A stretch of 37,499 nucleotides of DNA, from positions 1 to 37,499 of the forward strand of contig JAAEQF010000408.1 in NCBI GenBank assembly GCA_024231695.1, written 5' to 3'. The notes under the pieces are model-generated. The model worked only from the letters and a program-made list of their open reading frames with translations. It was not told the DNA's origin and did not search any database. Positions 15,681-24,620 of this stretch are shown in pieces. Source of the DNA: FCB group bacterium. GTDB taxonomy: Bacteria; Zixibacteria; MSB-5A5; GN15; JAAZOE01. The stretch's first letter is position 1. Every line of letters begins with the position of its first letter. A program made the position numbers and the translations under genes.

Positions 15681-15709
15681 CGCCGACAGTCAAATACACG
15701 CGACGCGTG

Positions 15710-17029
15710 CTATTTTGTGGGTTGGGGTTGGGGGAGTTTTTTGGGGTCGAGGCGATTGATGTGCTCTTTGAGACGATCCTCAATATCCAGAATCGAAGTC
15801 TCATCATGATAATGAGTAGTGTCAAAACTGGACAACTTTTTCAGTTCATCCAGAACCAGCGAAATGGTTTCCACCGAACTGACGACAATTTCCATCGAAT
15901 CATCGACCACGTTTTCCGAATCGACAACCGTCCCCTTGTCCACCGCCAACTGCACCAGTTGGGCTCGGCCGAGGATAGTGGCCGAAGCGTTGTTTATATA
16001 ATGCGACAGGGTGGCGGTGATCGTCTTGAGCGATTCCAGAGCGGCTTTCTTGAGTTGATCGCGGGCGATCTGAGCCTGCATCTGGCGGTTTTCGCGTAAG
16101 ACCGATTCGACCAGAAGATACTGTTTGTAAATCAGCGAATTGGCGTCCAACAGCAAATCGGTGGTAGAGCCGACTTTGAGATCCAAGAATTCGGACTCTT
16201 TGATCAGGCGGCTGATGGTCTTTTCCTGCAGGTCGGCCAAAGTGGTCGGGCCGATGCCCAGTGATCCGGCCAGAGAATCGATCTGTTCAATCTGGTCAGC
16301 ACCCATAGGCGGCAACTGACAAATGCGGAACTTGGAAATATGATTAGCCAGACTGACAATCCGGCTCAGTCTGTGTTGCGGCGTATTGTTTTCATCGGAA
16401 AACTCGTCATGATGCCCGGCGATGGAATCACCGATCAGACTGGGGATGCCCCATTGCGTCAACAGGAATCTCCCAACACGGCAATGGTTGGTGCTCCAGT
16501 TTTCCTCTTCGAGCTTGATGAGGCTTTCACCGGCCTCGACCAGATTCCATACGTGGCGGAAGCGGTCGGAAAAGTTCGATTCCAGAACCAGGATACCGAG
16601 ATCATGCATCAAACCGGCGACAAAAGCCTCTTCGGCCGGTTGGTAACCGCAGGCTTTGGCAATTTCCCGGCAGGCAATGGCGACTTCAAGCGAATGCCGC
16701 CAGAAACGAATGCGGTCAACGACGCTGTTTTCGTTTTCGAAAAGTCGATATAGTCCGGCCGACAGAGCCATGGCTTTGACTGCACGAACGCCAAGGGTCA
16801 CCACCGATTGATTGATGGTCGTTATTTCACGAGCCTGACCATAGAAAGAAGAATTGACAATGCGCAGCATTCGGGCTGAAAGAGAAGGATCCTTGAGAAT
16901 AACATCGGCGATTTCACTGGCACTGCACTCGTCGCGATCAGCCACCCGAATAACCTCGGCCAGCACTTGCGGAAGCGAGGACAGTTCCTTGTTGTCTTTC
17001 AATAACTTAAAAATATTTTCTTCTGTCAT
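15710..17029 (-). CDS. HDOD-domain protein with histidine-kinase-like helix but no ATPase domain
   Basis: A 439-aa protein. Residues about 15-215 form an HDOD domain: LSSLPQVLAEVIRVADRDE, DPSLSARMLRIVNSSFYG, INQSVVTLGVRAVKAMAL, then the HD-type residues in RHSLEVAIA, AGLMHDLGILVLE and AGHHDEF. After a linker and coiled-coil region (about 295-335) comes LKTITATLSHYINNASATIL, which resembles the H-box of histidine kinases (SHxxNN). No HATPase_c N, G1 or G2 boxes follow; only about 80 residues remain, ending PKKLPQPQPTK. The protein may accept phosphate or dimerise without being a kinase, or act as a pure signalling adaptor. It is the last gene of a four-gene operon, 33 nt after the exonuclease gene. 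Confidence 0.85.
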   Translation of the reverse strand: MTEENIFKLLKDNKELSSLPQVLAEVIRVADRDECSASEIADVILKDPSLSARMLRIVNSSFYGQAREITTINQSVVTLGVRAVKAMALSAGLYRLFENENSVVDRIRFWRHSLEVAIACREIAKACGYQPAEEAFVAGLMHDLGILVLESNFSDRFRHVWNLVEAGESLIKLEEENWSTNHCRVGRFLLTQWGIPSLIGDSIAGHHDEFSDENNTPQHRLSRIVSLANHISKFRICQLPPMGADQIEQIDSLAGSLGIGPTTLADLQEKTISRLIKESEFLDLKVGSTTDLLLDANSLIYKQYLLVESVLRENRQMQAQIARDQLKKAALESLKTITATLSHYINNASATILGRAQLVQLAVDKGTVVDSENVVDDSMEIVVSSVETISLVLDELKKLSSFDTTHYHDETSILDIEDRLKEHINRLDPKKLPQPQPTK

Positions 17030-17062
17030 ATTAGCAACCCTAATATAAATATCGACCGGAAA

Positions 17063-18280
17063 TTATAAAGATTTAGAGGATATTCGGCTGACCTTATTAA
17101 TTAGTCTTTTTTGGCGATGGAGTAGTTCTTTTTTCCTGCGGGGTGTGGATTCCAGTCCTAAAAGGAGTTCGACCGTTTCCAGCGCCGTTTCGACATCTTT
17201 CTGCCGATGTTCCTGGTACTTAGCCAGTTCCAGCAAATGCCCGAAAGCTTTGTCATCATCGGTGTTGGAAACGGCGGATTGCCAGATTCGGCTGGCCTCC
17301 TCAAGCTGGCCTAATGATTTCAGGGCCAGTGAATATTGCAGTTTTGCCGTCAGGGAACATTCTTCGAGATACCCGGGAGTTACCCGGTCAATGTAGCCAG
17401 CCATAGGTTTAAAACGGCGGTTTTTGAAAAGATGATGAATGACACCCTCCAGAAGAGAGGCGCTGTTGATCATTTCTGGCCGATTGAGGACTTCGGGGAT
17501 AAAGCGGGTTACCAACGCCAGCGAAATGACATCAAGGCGATTATGGCGGATAATTTCAGGAATTTTCCCCGGTTGACGGTCATATAAATAATCGAAATAT
17601 TTAGCCGGAATTAAAAAACCGGGAATATCCTCGCCCCGGTCAAAAGCCAGCAGGCGTTTTTCGAGAGTAATCAAGGAGCAATCCTCGCCCAGCCGTCTGA
17701 ACAGCGAGCGGGCCGGATGCAGCGAATCGAGATGATCGGCGATACCTGGGATCGGCATGCGGTTGATAGTCAGCCGTTGGGATATCATCGGCCAGTCGAA
17801 AGATTTTCCGTTATAGGTAACCAGAACCGTATCCGGGGTTAGATGTTCTGAGGCAAGTTTGAGAAGTAGCGGTTCGTCGGGATAATCGGGCAGGAAATAT
17901 TGGACGGTGCGGAAACAGTTTTGATGGAAATAGCCGTAGCCGCAAAGAAAGATGACCATGCCTGTGCCGCCGGAAAGGCCGGTGGTTTCGGTGTCGAAGA
18001 ATAGAAAACGGGCCGGATCATATTCCCGGCTGTCGCCCTTGGTGACGAAATGCCAGTTTTGATACAGATCACTCGGCAGATGATCATTGATATCCTTAAG
18101 AGTTGAATACGGAAAGAGTTCGATATCATCAACGATTTTCAATATTCGGCAATTATCGGCCACGATGATCTCGGCGCCAAGGATTTCGGCCAAGGGTCCT
18201 ATGTTCTCGTCGCCGGTGGTATTATCACCGGGAAGATCGAGAAAACGATCAAGGGTTTGTAAGCGTTTTTTTCGTTTCAT
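17063..18280 (-). CDS. YprB-like RNase H-fold 3'-5' exonuclease with TPR-like C-terminus
   Basis: A 405-aa protein with a DEDD-type exonuclease core like Bacillus YprB. The motifs are FLFFDTETTGLSGGTG (Asp96, Glu98), LVTYNGKSFDWPMIS (the middle Asp) and IIRHNRLDVISLALV (HNRxD). The C-terminal ~130 residues are helical with TPR-like character (LQYSLALKSLGQLEEASRIW). The predicted activity is cleavage of nucleic acid from 3' ends. The ATG at 18280 lies 32 nt inside the upstream HEAT-protein gene, so the genes overlap and are probably coupled. This cytoplasmic nuclease is placed between two secreted proteins and an HDOD protein, an odd combination. Confidence 0.85.
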   Translation of the reverse strand: MKRKKRLQTLDRFLDLPGDNTTGDENIGPLAEILGAEIIVADNCRILKIVDDIELFPYSTLKDINDHLPSDLYQNWHFVTKGDSREYDPARFLFFDTETTGLSGGTGMVIFLCGYGYFHQNCFRTVQYFLPDYPDEPLLLKLASEHLTPDTVLVTYNGKSFDWPMISQRLTINRMPIPGIADHLDSLHPARSLFRRLGEDCSLITLEKRLLAFDRGEDIPGFLIPAKYFDYLYDRQPGKIPEIIRHNRLDVISLALVTRFIPEVLNRPEMINSASLLEGVIHHLFKNRRFKPMAGYIDRVTPGYLEECSLTAKLQYSLALKSLGQLEEASRIWQSAVSNTDDDKAFGHLLELAKYQEHRQKDVETALETVELLLGLESTPRRKKELLHRQKRLINKVSRISSKSL

Positions 18281-19208
18281 ACGATTCGGTCAGTTCTTTT
18301 ATGGTCTGCTGCAGAAGGAGGTTGTCGAAGGCCGTGAAGCTTTCGGCGAATTCGTTTATGATTTTCATCCCCTCCCCTTTGGCCATAGTTCGCAGAGCCA
18401 GGCTTTGGGTGACGGGATCGGAGCTTTCCAGTAACGGGCGCAGGGTTTGCAGATCATATACGCAGGAGTCGGAGGCCATGATCGAAAGTAAAAGATTGCG
18501 GGGTATTTCTGTTTCGGCGGCGGACATGGCCAGTGGCAGTAATTTTAGTTTGGCTGGACAGTCGAGTTTTTTCAGTTCTTCGATTGCGGCCATCCTGACG
18601 CCGTAGTAATTATCGCTGAGGGCATTGACCAATTCGGGGAAAAAGGTGACGGCGTCAATTCTTCCGGCGGCCACGGCGGCCATGGTGCGCACCAGTTCGA
18701 TACTGTCCTGCAGGGCCTTTTCGATAGTGGGGCGGGCTTTCATATCACCTATTTTGCCCAGGGCACGCATAACTTGATAGCGGGCCCAGTAGTATTCTTT
18801 GTCTGACACTTTCATCAAGTTGTCCACCGAACTGCCGTCGGGCAGGTAATATAGAATTAAGGCTACGCGGGATAATTGCAGGGAGTCGGTTTCGAGCAGG
18901 GCATCGTTGAGAAGCGGTACGGCCGGTGTTCCTATTTTTTGAAATATTTGCCGCAGGGTGACTCGTTCGCGAGCATCCTCGGTACCAAGGCGGTCGATCA
19001 GGTAGGGCGCGGCCTCGACCCCGATGGCGGCGATGTCATCCATAGTCGGTTGCACAAGATCGCGGAATTTGAAATCCCCGGACGAGGCGATTAGAAACAT
19101 GGAATCGATTTTGCTTTTCAATGAATCTTCGGCGAAGGTCAGGGTGGAAAACAGACAGAGAACTATCAGAACATAAAGCAGGCAATTTATTTTCAAAGTT
19201 TTCATCAT
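18249..19208 (-). CDS. Exported HEAT-repeat protein
   Basis: A 319-aa protein with a signal peptide (MMKTLKINCLLYVLIVLCLF then STLTFAED). From about residue 45 it consists of helical HEAT-type repeats: AAPYLIDRLGTEDARERVTL, AVPLLNDALLETDSLQLSRV, ARYQVMRALGKIGDMKARPT, LVRTMAAVAAGRIDAVTFFP and YGVRMAAIEELKKL. Such proteins are protein-binding scaffolds. Two ATGs stand side by side; GGAGG lies four nt before the first and seven before the second, so the second (19205) is equally possible. The gene overlaps the stop of the GND-repeat protein by 4 nt (ATGA), implying coupled synthesis and probably a joint function outside the cytoplasm. No enzymatic domain is visible. Confidence 0.8.
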   Translation of the reverse strand: MMKTLKINCLLYVLIVLCLFSTLTFAEDSLKSKIDSMFLIASSGDFKFRDLVQPTMDDIAAIGVEAAPYLIDRLGTEDARERVTLRQIFQKIGTPAVPLLNDALLETDSLQLSRVALILYYLPDGSSVDNLMKVSDKEYYWARYQVMRALGKIGDMKARPTIEKALQDSIELVRTMAAVAAGRIDAVTFFPELVNALSDNYYGVRMAAIEELKKLDCPAKLKLLPLAMSAAETEIPRNLLLSIMASDSCVYDLQTLRPLLESSDPVTQSLALRTMAKGEGMKIINEFAESFTAFDNLLLQQTIKELTESYETKKTLTNP

Positions 19209-21154
19209 TTCGCCTCCGTGCTGTCGGCCTTAAATAACTCTCGGTCGAGACCTCCGCCCCATTTGGACGGGATGGTCCAGAAGCGGTTATTGGTACCCTG
19301 ACCGTCATAATGATCCTTGCCGTCCATATCCAGAAACAGCCCAATCGAGCCGTAATCGCGGCGCGGATTGCCATAACCTTGACAATTGGCCTTATTGAAA
19401 ACATAGTAGCCATCGCGGCCGGTAAGATCGGTGAAGAGGCCGAAACCATTGGCCTGCCCGGCTCCCTGAGAAAGACCTTCGGAGGTGTAAATATCATCAC
19501 CGCCTCGATCCAGAAGCCAGCCGCAGGAATAATCATGTCCGCAACCCTGAGCCACACCGTGAGAACGATAGACATCATCACCGCCGCCGTCAAGTAATAT
19601 CCCCAGCGTCATATGGGCTCCGGCGCCTTGAGCGTATTGATAGGATAAGTATTGATCGTTGCCGGATTTATCATATAGCATCCCCAGTGACCACCAGTAG
19701 GAAGAGCCCTGGGCGAAGAAATCGGCGATGTAGGCATCGTTGCCGCCGTAGTCGCAGATGAAACCGAAGCCACCGGATAATTTAGGACGAAAACCGATGG
19801 CGAATCCCTGCGACAGTGATTGATAATGCTGACCCGGATGAAAAACCTCGGGGTACTTGGGCTGGACGGTATAGGTGTCGTTGCCATCATAATCGGCGAT
19901 GCCGCCGATGCCCCGGACAAAGCCCATCCCCTGGCAATAGAGATTGCCGGTATAAGTATCGTTGCCTTGGCCGTCGATTAGAAGACCGAGGCCGAAGGTT
20001 CCGGCGCCCTGAGTGAAAGTATCGCCGAAATAGCTGTCATTGCCTTTTTTATCCCAGAGTATCCCCTGCCCAAAATAGCCTGACCCCAGTGAGAAGTTTT
20101 TGCCGCGATATATGTCGTCGCCTTCATAATCAACGAGCAATGAATAGGAAAAAGCACCGGAGGCCAGAGCGAAATCTGATTCGGCCTTGTAGAAATCATC
20201 GCCGCCAAAATCGGCGATTATGGTTGGATGAGGATTTTCTATATCATAGGTCAGGTAATAGCTGTCATCGCCGCCGGGATCGATGATCATGAAATAGTCA
20301 CCGCGGTAGGTGTCGTTGCCAAAGGTCCCCACCGCCATTCTTCCCAGATCAGTTTCTCGGTCAGCATTCCACATTAGGCCAAGAGAGTCCATTAAATTAT
20401 CACCTGAAGGGACAAGGGGATCGCTGAATCCAAATCGAGAAAGGGCATGATCTGCCATAATGTCGAGTAACAAATTAACATCGGCAAAATGCAGAAATGG
20501 AAAATCTGAGATTTTGGCCGCCAGTTCGGAAAACTGGCGCGCATATCCGTCCTCAAGGTGCTGAATAGAATCCATTTCCTCGGCGGTTTGGTTCTTGAAA
20601 TTTTCATCCTCGAGGATTAGTTCTTTGTATTTGTTCCTTATGAATTGATTCAGATTAGAATCCCAATCGCCACCCAATGCTTCAAATAGTATTTGCTGAT
20701 AGGCCGACATCATAGTATGGATGTCGTAACAGCGCGGCCAAACTATTGCGCTTTCCGTAGGATTTAATGCCAATTCATATGTATCGTCTCCAATTGATGT
20801 CGAATCATCCTTTAGCACCCCCCGAATCCCTGAAAAGAATTCAGTTACCACGCCTGGAGTTTTCTCAAATCCTCTCATAATCCGGGCGCAGGAATCGGTG
20901 AAGGGGACCATGTTCAACGGGTGAGCCATCAGGCTGTCGATAACCGCCAGTCGGTAGGGATCTTTCTTTAAATAATCGTCCCGGAAGACAAAATCATCTT
21001 TGGATAGATGAAGATAGGATAGAATTTCATCGAGGCCGGCTGCCAGCAGGCTGTCGGTATCGGGAGCCTTGCTGGTTGTATCGGCGGTATCCTGAGAAAA
21101 AACCGGAGAAAATAGCAGGATGGCCGCGATCAAAGGAAAAATGGAAGTTTTCAT
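19205..21154 (-). CDS. Secreted protein with twelve GND-x-Y repeats
   Basis: A 649-aa protein starting MKTSIFPLIAAILLFSPVFS, a signal peptide. A longer frame from a TTG at 21184 would put ten residues before it, so I prefer the ATG at 21154. Residues ~20-290 are a helical, acidic region. From about 290 to 630 there are twelve G[GND]D-x-Y units at roughly 30-residue spacing, joined by a second motif QGxGxxxGxGxLxD. Examples are GNDTYTGNLYCQGMGF and GDDIYTSEGLSQGAGQ. This pattern suggests a right-handed beta-helix or RTX-like calcium-binding solenoid, but the repeat is not the classical GGxGxDxUx nonapeptide. It is the first gene of a four-gene operon. I do not recognise a named family. Confidence 0.75.
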   Translation of the reverse strand: MKTSIFPLIAAILLFSPVFSQDTADTTSKAPDTDSLLAAGLDEILSYLHLSKDDFVFRDDYLKKDPYRLAVIDSLMAHPLNMVPFTDSCARIMRGFEKTPGVVTEFFSGIRGVLKDDSTSIGDDTYELALNPTESAIVWPRCYDIHTMMSAYQQILFEALGGDWDSNLNQFIRNKYKELILEDENFKNQTAEEMDSIQHLEDGYARQFSELAAKISDFPFLHFADVNLLLDIMADHALSRFGFSDPLVPSGDNLMDSLGLMWNADRETDLGRMAVGTFGNDTYRGDYFMIIDPGGDDSYYLTYDIENPHPTIIADFGGDDFYKAESDFALASGAFSYSLLVDYEGDDIYRGKNFSLGSGYFGQGILWDKKGNDSYFGDTFTQGAGTFGLGLLIDGQGNDTYTGNLYCQGMGFVRGIGGIADYDGNDTYTVQPKYPEVFHPGQHYQSLSQGFAIGFRPKLSGGFGFICDYGGNDAYIADFFAQGSSYWWSLGMLYDKSGNDQYLSYQYAQGAGAHMTLGILLDGGGDDVYRSHGVAQGCGHDYSCGWLLDRGGDDIYTSEGLSQGAGQANGFGLFTDLTGRDGYYVFNKANCQGYGNPRRDYGSIGLFLDMDGKDHYDGQGTNNRFWTIPSKWGGGLDRELFKADSTEAK

Positions 21155-21230
21155 ATTATTAAAAAGGGTGAGTTGGCTGTTCAAGTCAATCTCTTTTTAT
21201 AGCGGGTATTGAGGATTGATGGGAAAAAGC

Positions 21231-21266
21231 AAAAAAAAACGGGCGGACACTTACGCGCCCGCCCGT
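21231..21266 (-). terminator. Strong rho-independent terminator of the pilin gene
   Basis: On the minus strand ACGGGCGG, a 12-nt loop and CCGCCCGT are followed by a run of eight T residues beyond the stem. It starts 23 nt after the stop of the distal pilin gene and is the strongest terminator in the window. Confidence 0.9.
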
Positions 21267-21288
21267 CGAGAAATCTGACGTCTCGGCC

Positions 21289-21708
21289 TTAGCCGGTGAC
21301 GTCGTTGATCGTATTTGTTAAGGCACCGGACTCGTCGATGGTCCAGGTATCGATAGTAGCGTCATCGTCAAGGTTAGCCGTAGCGGTTGCCGTAAAGGAA
21401 GTGGCAATACCACCGGCACCAGCGGCGACAACATAACCGAACACGGCAGTGGACGGTATTTCAACACCAATGGTGTTAAAGTCAGCGGCAGCGGCACAAG
21501 CCAGATAAGTGTTATTTTCCTGGCGATATGTACGCTCCATGGTATAGACCTGCTTCAGGATCTGTTTGGCTTCCGACTGTTTGGATTTGGTGGTGGCGCG
21601 CATAAACCGCGGAACGGCTAAGGCGGCCAGGATACCAATAATAACAACCACGATCATGAGCTCGATAAGTGTGAAACCTCTCTGGCGGTTATGGAACTTT
21701 GAAAACAT
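21289..21708 (-). CDS. pilA: Type IV pilin-like protein, copy 1
   Basis: A 139-aa prepilin. A 10-residue leader ends in Gly, followed by the cleavage/hydrophobic block FTLIELMIVVVIIGILAALA, including the essential Glu5 of the mature protein. The C-terminal part has FTATATANLDDDATIDTWTI, an Asp-rich loop that may bind calcium, comparable in position to the metal loop of GspG-type pseudopilins. AGGAGGTTCCAAA before the ATG is an excellent ribosome site. A near-perfect sigma54 promoter is 60-75 nt upstream, and a strong terminator follows. The gene can thus be expressed alone under the adjacent NtrC-family activator. Major pilin versus pseudopilin cannot be decided here; no pilus assembly genes are in the window. 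Confidence 0.92.
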   Translation of the reverse strand: MFSKFHNRQRGFTLIELMIVVVIIGILAALAVPRFMRATTKSKQSEAKQILKQVYTMERTYRQENNTYLACAAAADFNTIGVEIPSTAVFGYVVAAGAGGIATSFTATATANLDDDATIDTWTIDESGALTNTINDVTG

Positions 21709-21766
21709 TTTGGAACCTCCTAATTGGTTTTGGTTTAGTCTTCTCTGTTTATTTGTTTGATGTTAT

Positions 21767-21782
21767 TGCAAGCCGGATGCCA
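21767..21782 (-). promoter_or_regulatory. Sigma54 (RpoN) promoter of pilin copy 1
   Basis: The minus strand reads TGGCATCCGGCTTGCA. The invariant GG (-24) and GC (-12) dinucleotides are separated by exactly 10 nt, matching the consensus TGGCAC-N5-TTGCA with a single C-to-T change. It sits 58 nt upstream of the pilin ATG, and an activator with a GAFTGA loop is encoded 0.7 kb away. Part of the 310-nt gap 21709-22018 is otherwise without coding features. Confidence 0.85.
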
Positions 21783-22018
21783 AAGCGGCCGGTCGGGCAA
21801 TAAACCAAAAAATATTTTTCAACTCCCTGCCTGATAGCGCATTACAAAACCCAAAGATATTCCGACAATGATTGGTTTTCCCCCATATGGAGACGATCCA
21901 ATATTTTCGGCCAAGTATCCTGCTTGAACTGAGGCATCTTGCAATGGTCCGATGCCTGGGAGCAAGGTCGATACTCGGTCGGTTACATTGACTATGTCTT
22001 TGAGTCGTTTTCATCTGA
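21783..22018. other. Gap between the two pilin genes
   Basis: The upstream part of the pilin-1 regulatory region. It is AT-rich near the sigma54 site and contains TCATCTGATCAGATGA, a perfect 16-bp palindrome at 22011-22026 that spans the stop codon of pilin 2. It could hold an activator binding site, but no second copy was found. A 90-codon minus-strand frame through this gap shows no protein features. Confidence 0.4.
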
Positions 22019-22447
22019 TCAGATGATAACATCATTTATGGTGTTTTGTAAAAGGCCCTGTTCGTTCATGGTCCAGGTGTCGATGGTTGCATCGTCATCA
22101 AGATTAGCCGTGGCCGTGGCGGTGAAAGTTGTGGCAATCCCTGCCGCTCCGGCAACGATTACGTATGAATATATGGCACTGGGGGCTACCTCTACCCCAA
22201 TGGTGGCCAGTCCATTGGGAGCCGCCGCCGTTCCTGGTCCGCCGGCCCAATAGGCCGTGAACTCGGTGTGATACACCTGTTCCAAGGTAAATACCTGATG
22301 GAGGATTTGCTTGGCCTCGGCCTGCTTGGTAGTATTGGCCGTTTGCATGTAGCGAGGGATCGCCAATGCAGCCAGGATACCGATGATGACTACGACAATC
22401 ATCAATTCGATCAGGGTGAATCCTTTTTTACCATTTAGTTCAGACAT
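22019..22447 (-). CDS. pilA: Type IV pilin-like protein, copy 2
   Basis: A 142-aa prepilin: leader MSELNGKKG, then FTLIELMIVVVIIGILAALA and PRYMQTANTTKQAEAKQILH. It is collinear with copy 1, shares the C-terminal FTATATANLDDDATIDTWTM segment, and differs mainly in the central surface region (TEFTAYWAGGPGTAAAPNG). No sigma54 site is visible before it. It follows the regulator gene by 46 nt and probably shares that transcript. The ribosome site GAGGT is about ten nt from the ATG, weaker than in copy 1. The pair therefore looks like one constitutively produced and one RpoN-controlled pilin. Confidence 0.92.
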   Translation of the reverse strand: MSELNGKKGFTLIELMIVVVIIGILAALAIPRYMQTANTTKQAEAKQILHQVFTLEQVYHTEFTAYWAGGPGTAAAPNGLATIGVEVAPSAIYSYVIVAGAAGIATTFTATATANLDDDATIDTWTMNEQGLLQNTINDVII

Positions 22448-22492
22448 TCTAATATACCTCGTCGGCTATGGTGTTTGGTTAGCTCGCCCCCC

Positions 22493-23863
<1,371 letters not shown>

Positions 23864-24146
23864 ATTATATCTATCCCGGTTTGAATCCTCAGCAGTAGCA
23901 GATACATTAAAGGCATCGGCAGTAACCATTGCCTCTTAAGAGAGGACTTGCATTTTGCAATATATTTATACAGCCGTGCGGCCCGGCAAAGTCTTCCTCC
24001 GGCAATTGGTTAGGCCAAATCCAACTCGTATCGACTATCCGATCATACTAAGCAAAGCAAATAGCTTGCGAGACCATCCGATTTTCGACTTGCTATGGGT
24101 CAAGAATTGCGTAATTTAATTCGAAAATTACAGGGGTATATGTAAA

Positions 24147-24599
24147 ATGGCATCGTTGATTGTTGAAGAACTAAATGAGTTATTTGAATCCGGCCTTCAA
24201 GGCGATGATTATCTTCGGCAGACAGCCGAATTGATTCAAAAACACTTTCCTCGATATAACTGGGTCGGGTTTTATTTCCTGAAGGACAACAAACTGCATG
24301 TCGGGCCCTATGTCGGCAAGCCGACTCCTCATACCGTGATCGATTTGAACAAGGGCGTATGTGGTGCCGCGGTCAGTCAGGAGAAAACCATTGTCGTCGA
24401 TGATGTTAACGACGATCCTCGGTATCTGGCCTGCTCACTGGAAACCAGATCGGAAATCGTCATCCCTATTCGGGTAGGTGGCGAGATTATCGGCGAGTTG
24501 GATATCGATTCCGATAAAAAGGCGGCCTTTTCCGCAGATGACCGTCGGACGTTGGAAGAAGTGGTGGCCTTGATCGAAAAGGCGATTGAAAGCTTCTAA
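24147..24599 (+). CDS. msrC: GAF-domain protein, free methionine-R-sulfoxide reductase type
   Basis: A 150-aa single GAF domain of the fRMsr family, which reduces free methionine-(R)-sulfoxide. NWVGFYFL, LHVGPYVGKP, KGVCGAAV, DDPRYLACSLETRSEIVIPI and GELDIDSDK are the expected blocks. Cys72 and Cys96 are 24 residues apart, the spacing of the two catalytic-site cysteines (E. coli 94 and 118). The third cysteine that precedes them in the E. coli and yeast enzymes is absent; the site reads GKPTPHT. The enzyme may use only two cysteines, or be a non-enzymatic GAF sensor. The ATG follows GGGGTATATGTAAA, an acceptable but distant ribosome site. It stands alone between divergent and convergent neighbours. 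Confidence 0.85.
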   Translation: MASLIVEELNELFESGLQGDDYLRQTAELIQKHFPRYNWVGFYFLKDNKLHVGPYVGKPTPHTVIDLNKGVCGAAVSQEKTIVVDDVNDDPRYLACSLETRSEIVIPIRVGGEIIGELDIDSDKKAAFSADDRRTLEEVVALIEKAIESF

Positions 24600-24620
24600 T
24601 CGTTGGAAACAGGAAAACGG

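Larger units (their letters stand above)
15419..15709. other. Intergenic region with repeat and terminator
   Basis: Together with 15314-15418 this forms a gap of about 395 nt between the dockerin gene and the HDOD gene, both on the minus strand. It contains the dockerin promoter, the REP-like copy C at 15632-15680 and a terminator-like hairpin. I see no coding region. Confidence 0.5.

Noticed and set aside
21763-22035. Minus-strand frame of 90 codons between the two pilin genes
   Set aside because: It overlaps the sigma54 promoter and the end of pilin 2 and has no ribosome site or protein features.
23930-24146. Palindromes CTCTTAAGAG and TTGCATTTTGCAA between the regulator and GAF genes as operators
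   Set aside because: Both are short and could be chance; no second copy or promoter overlap was convincing.
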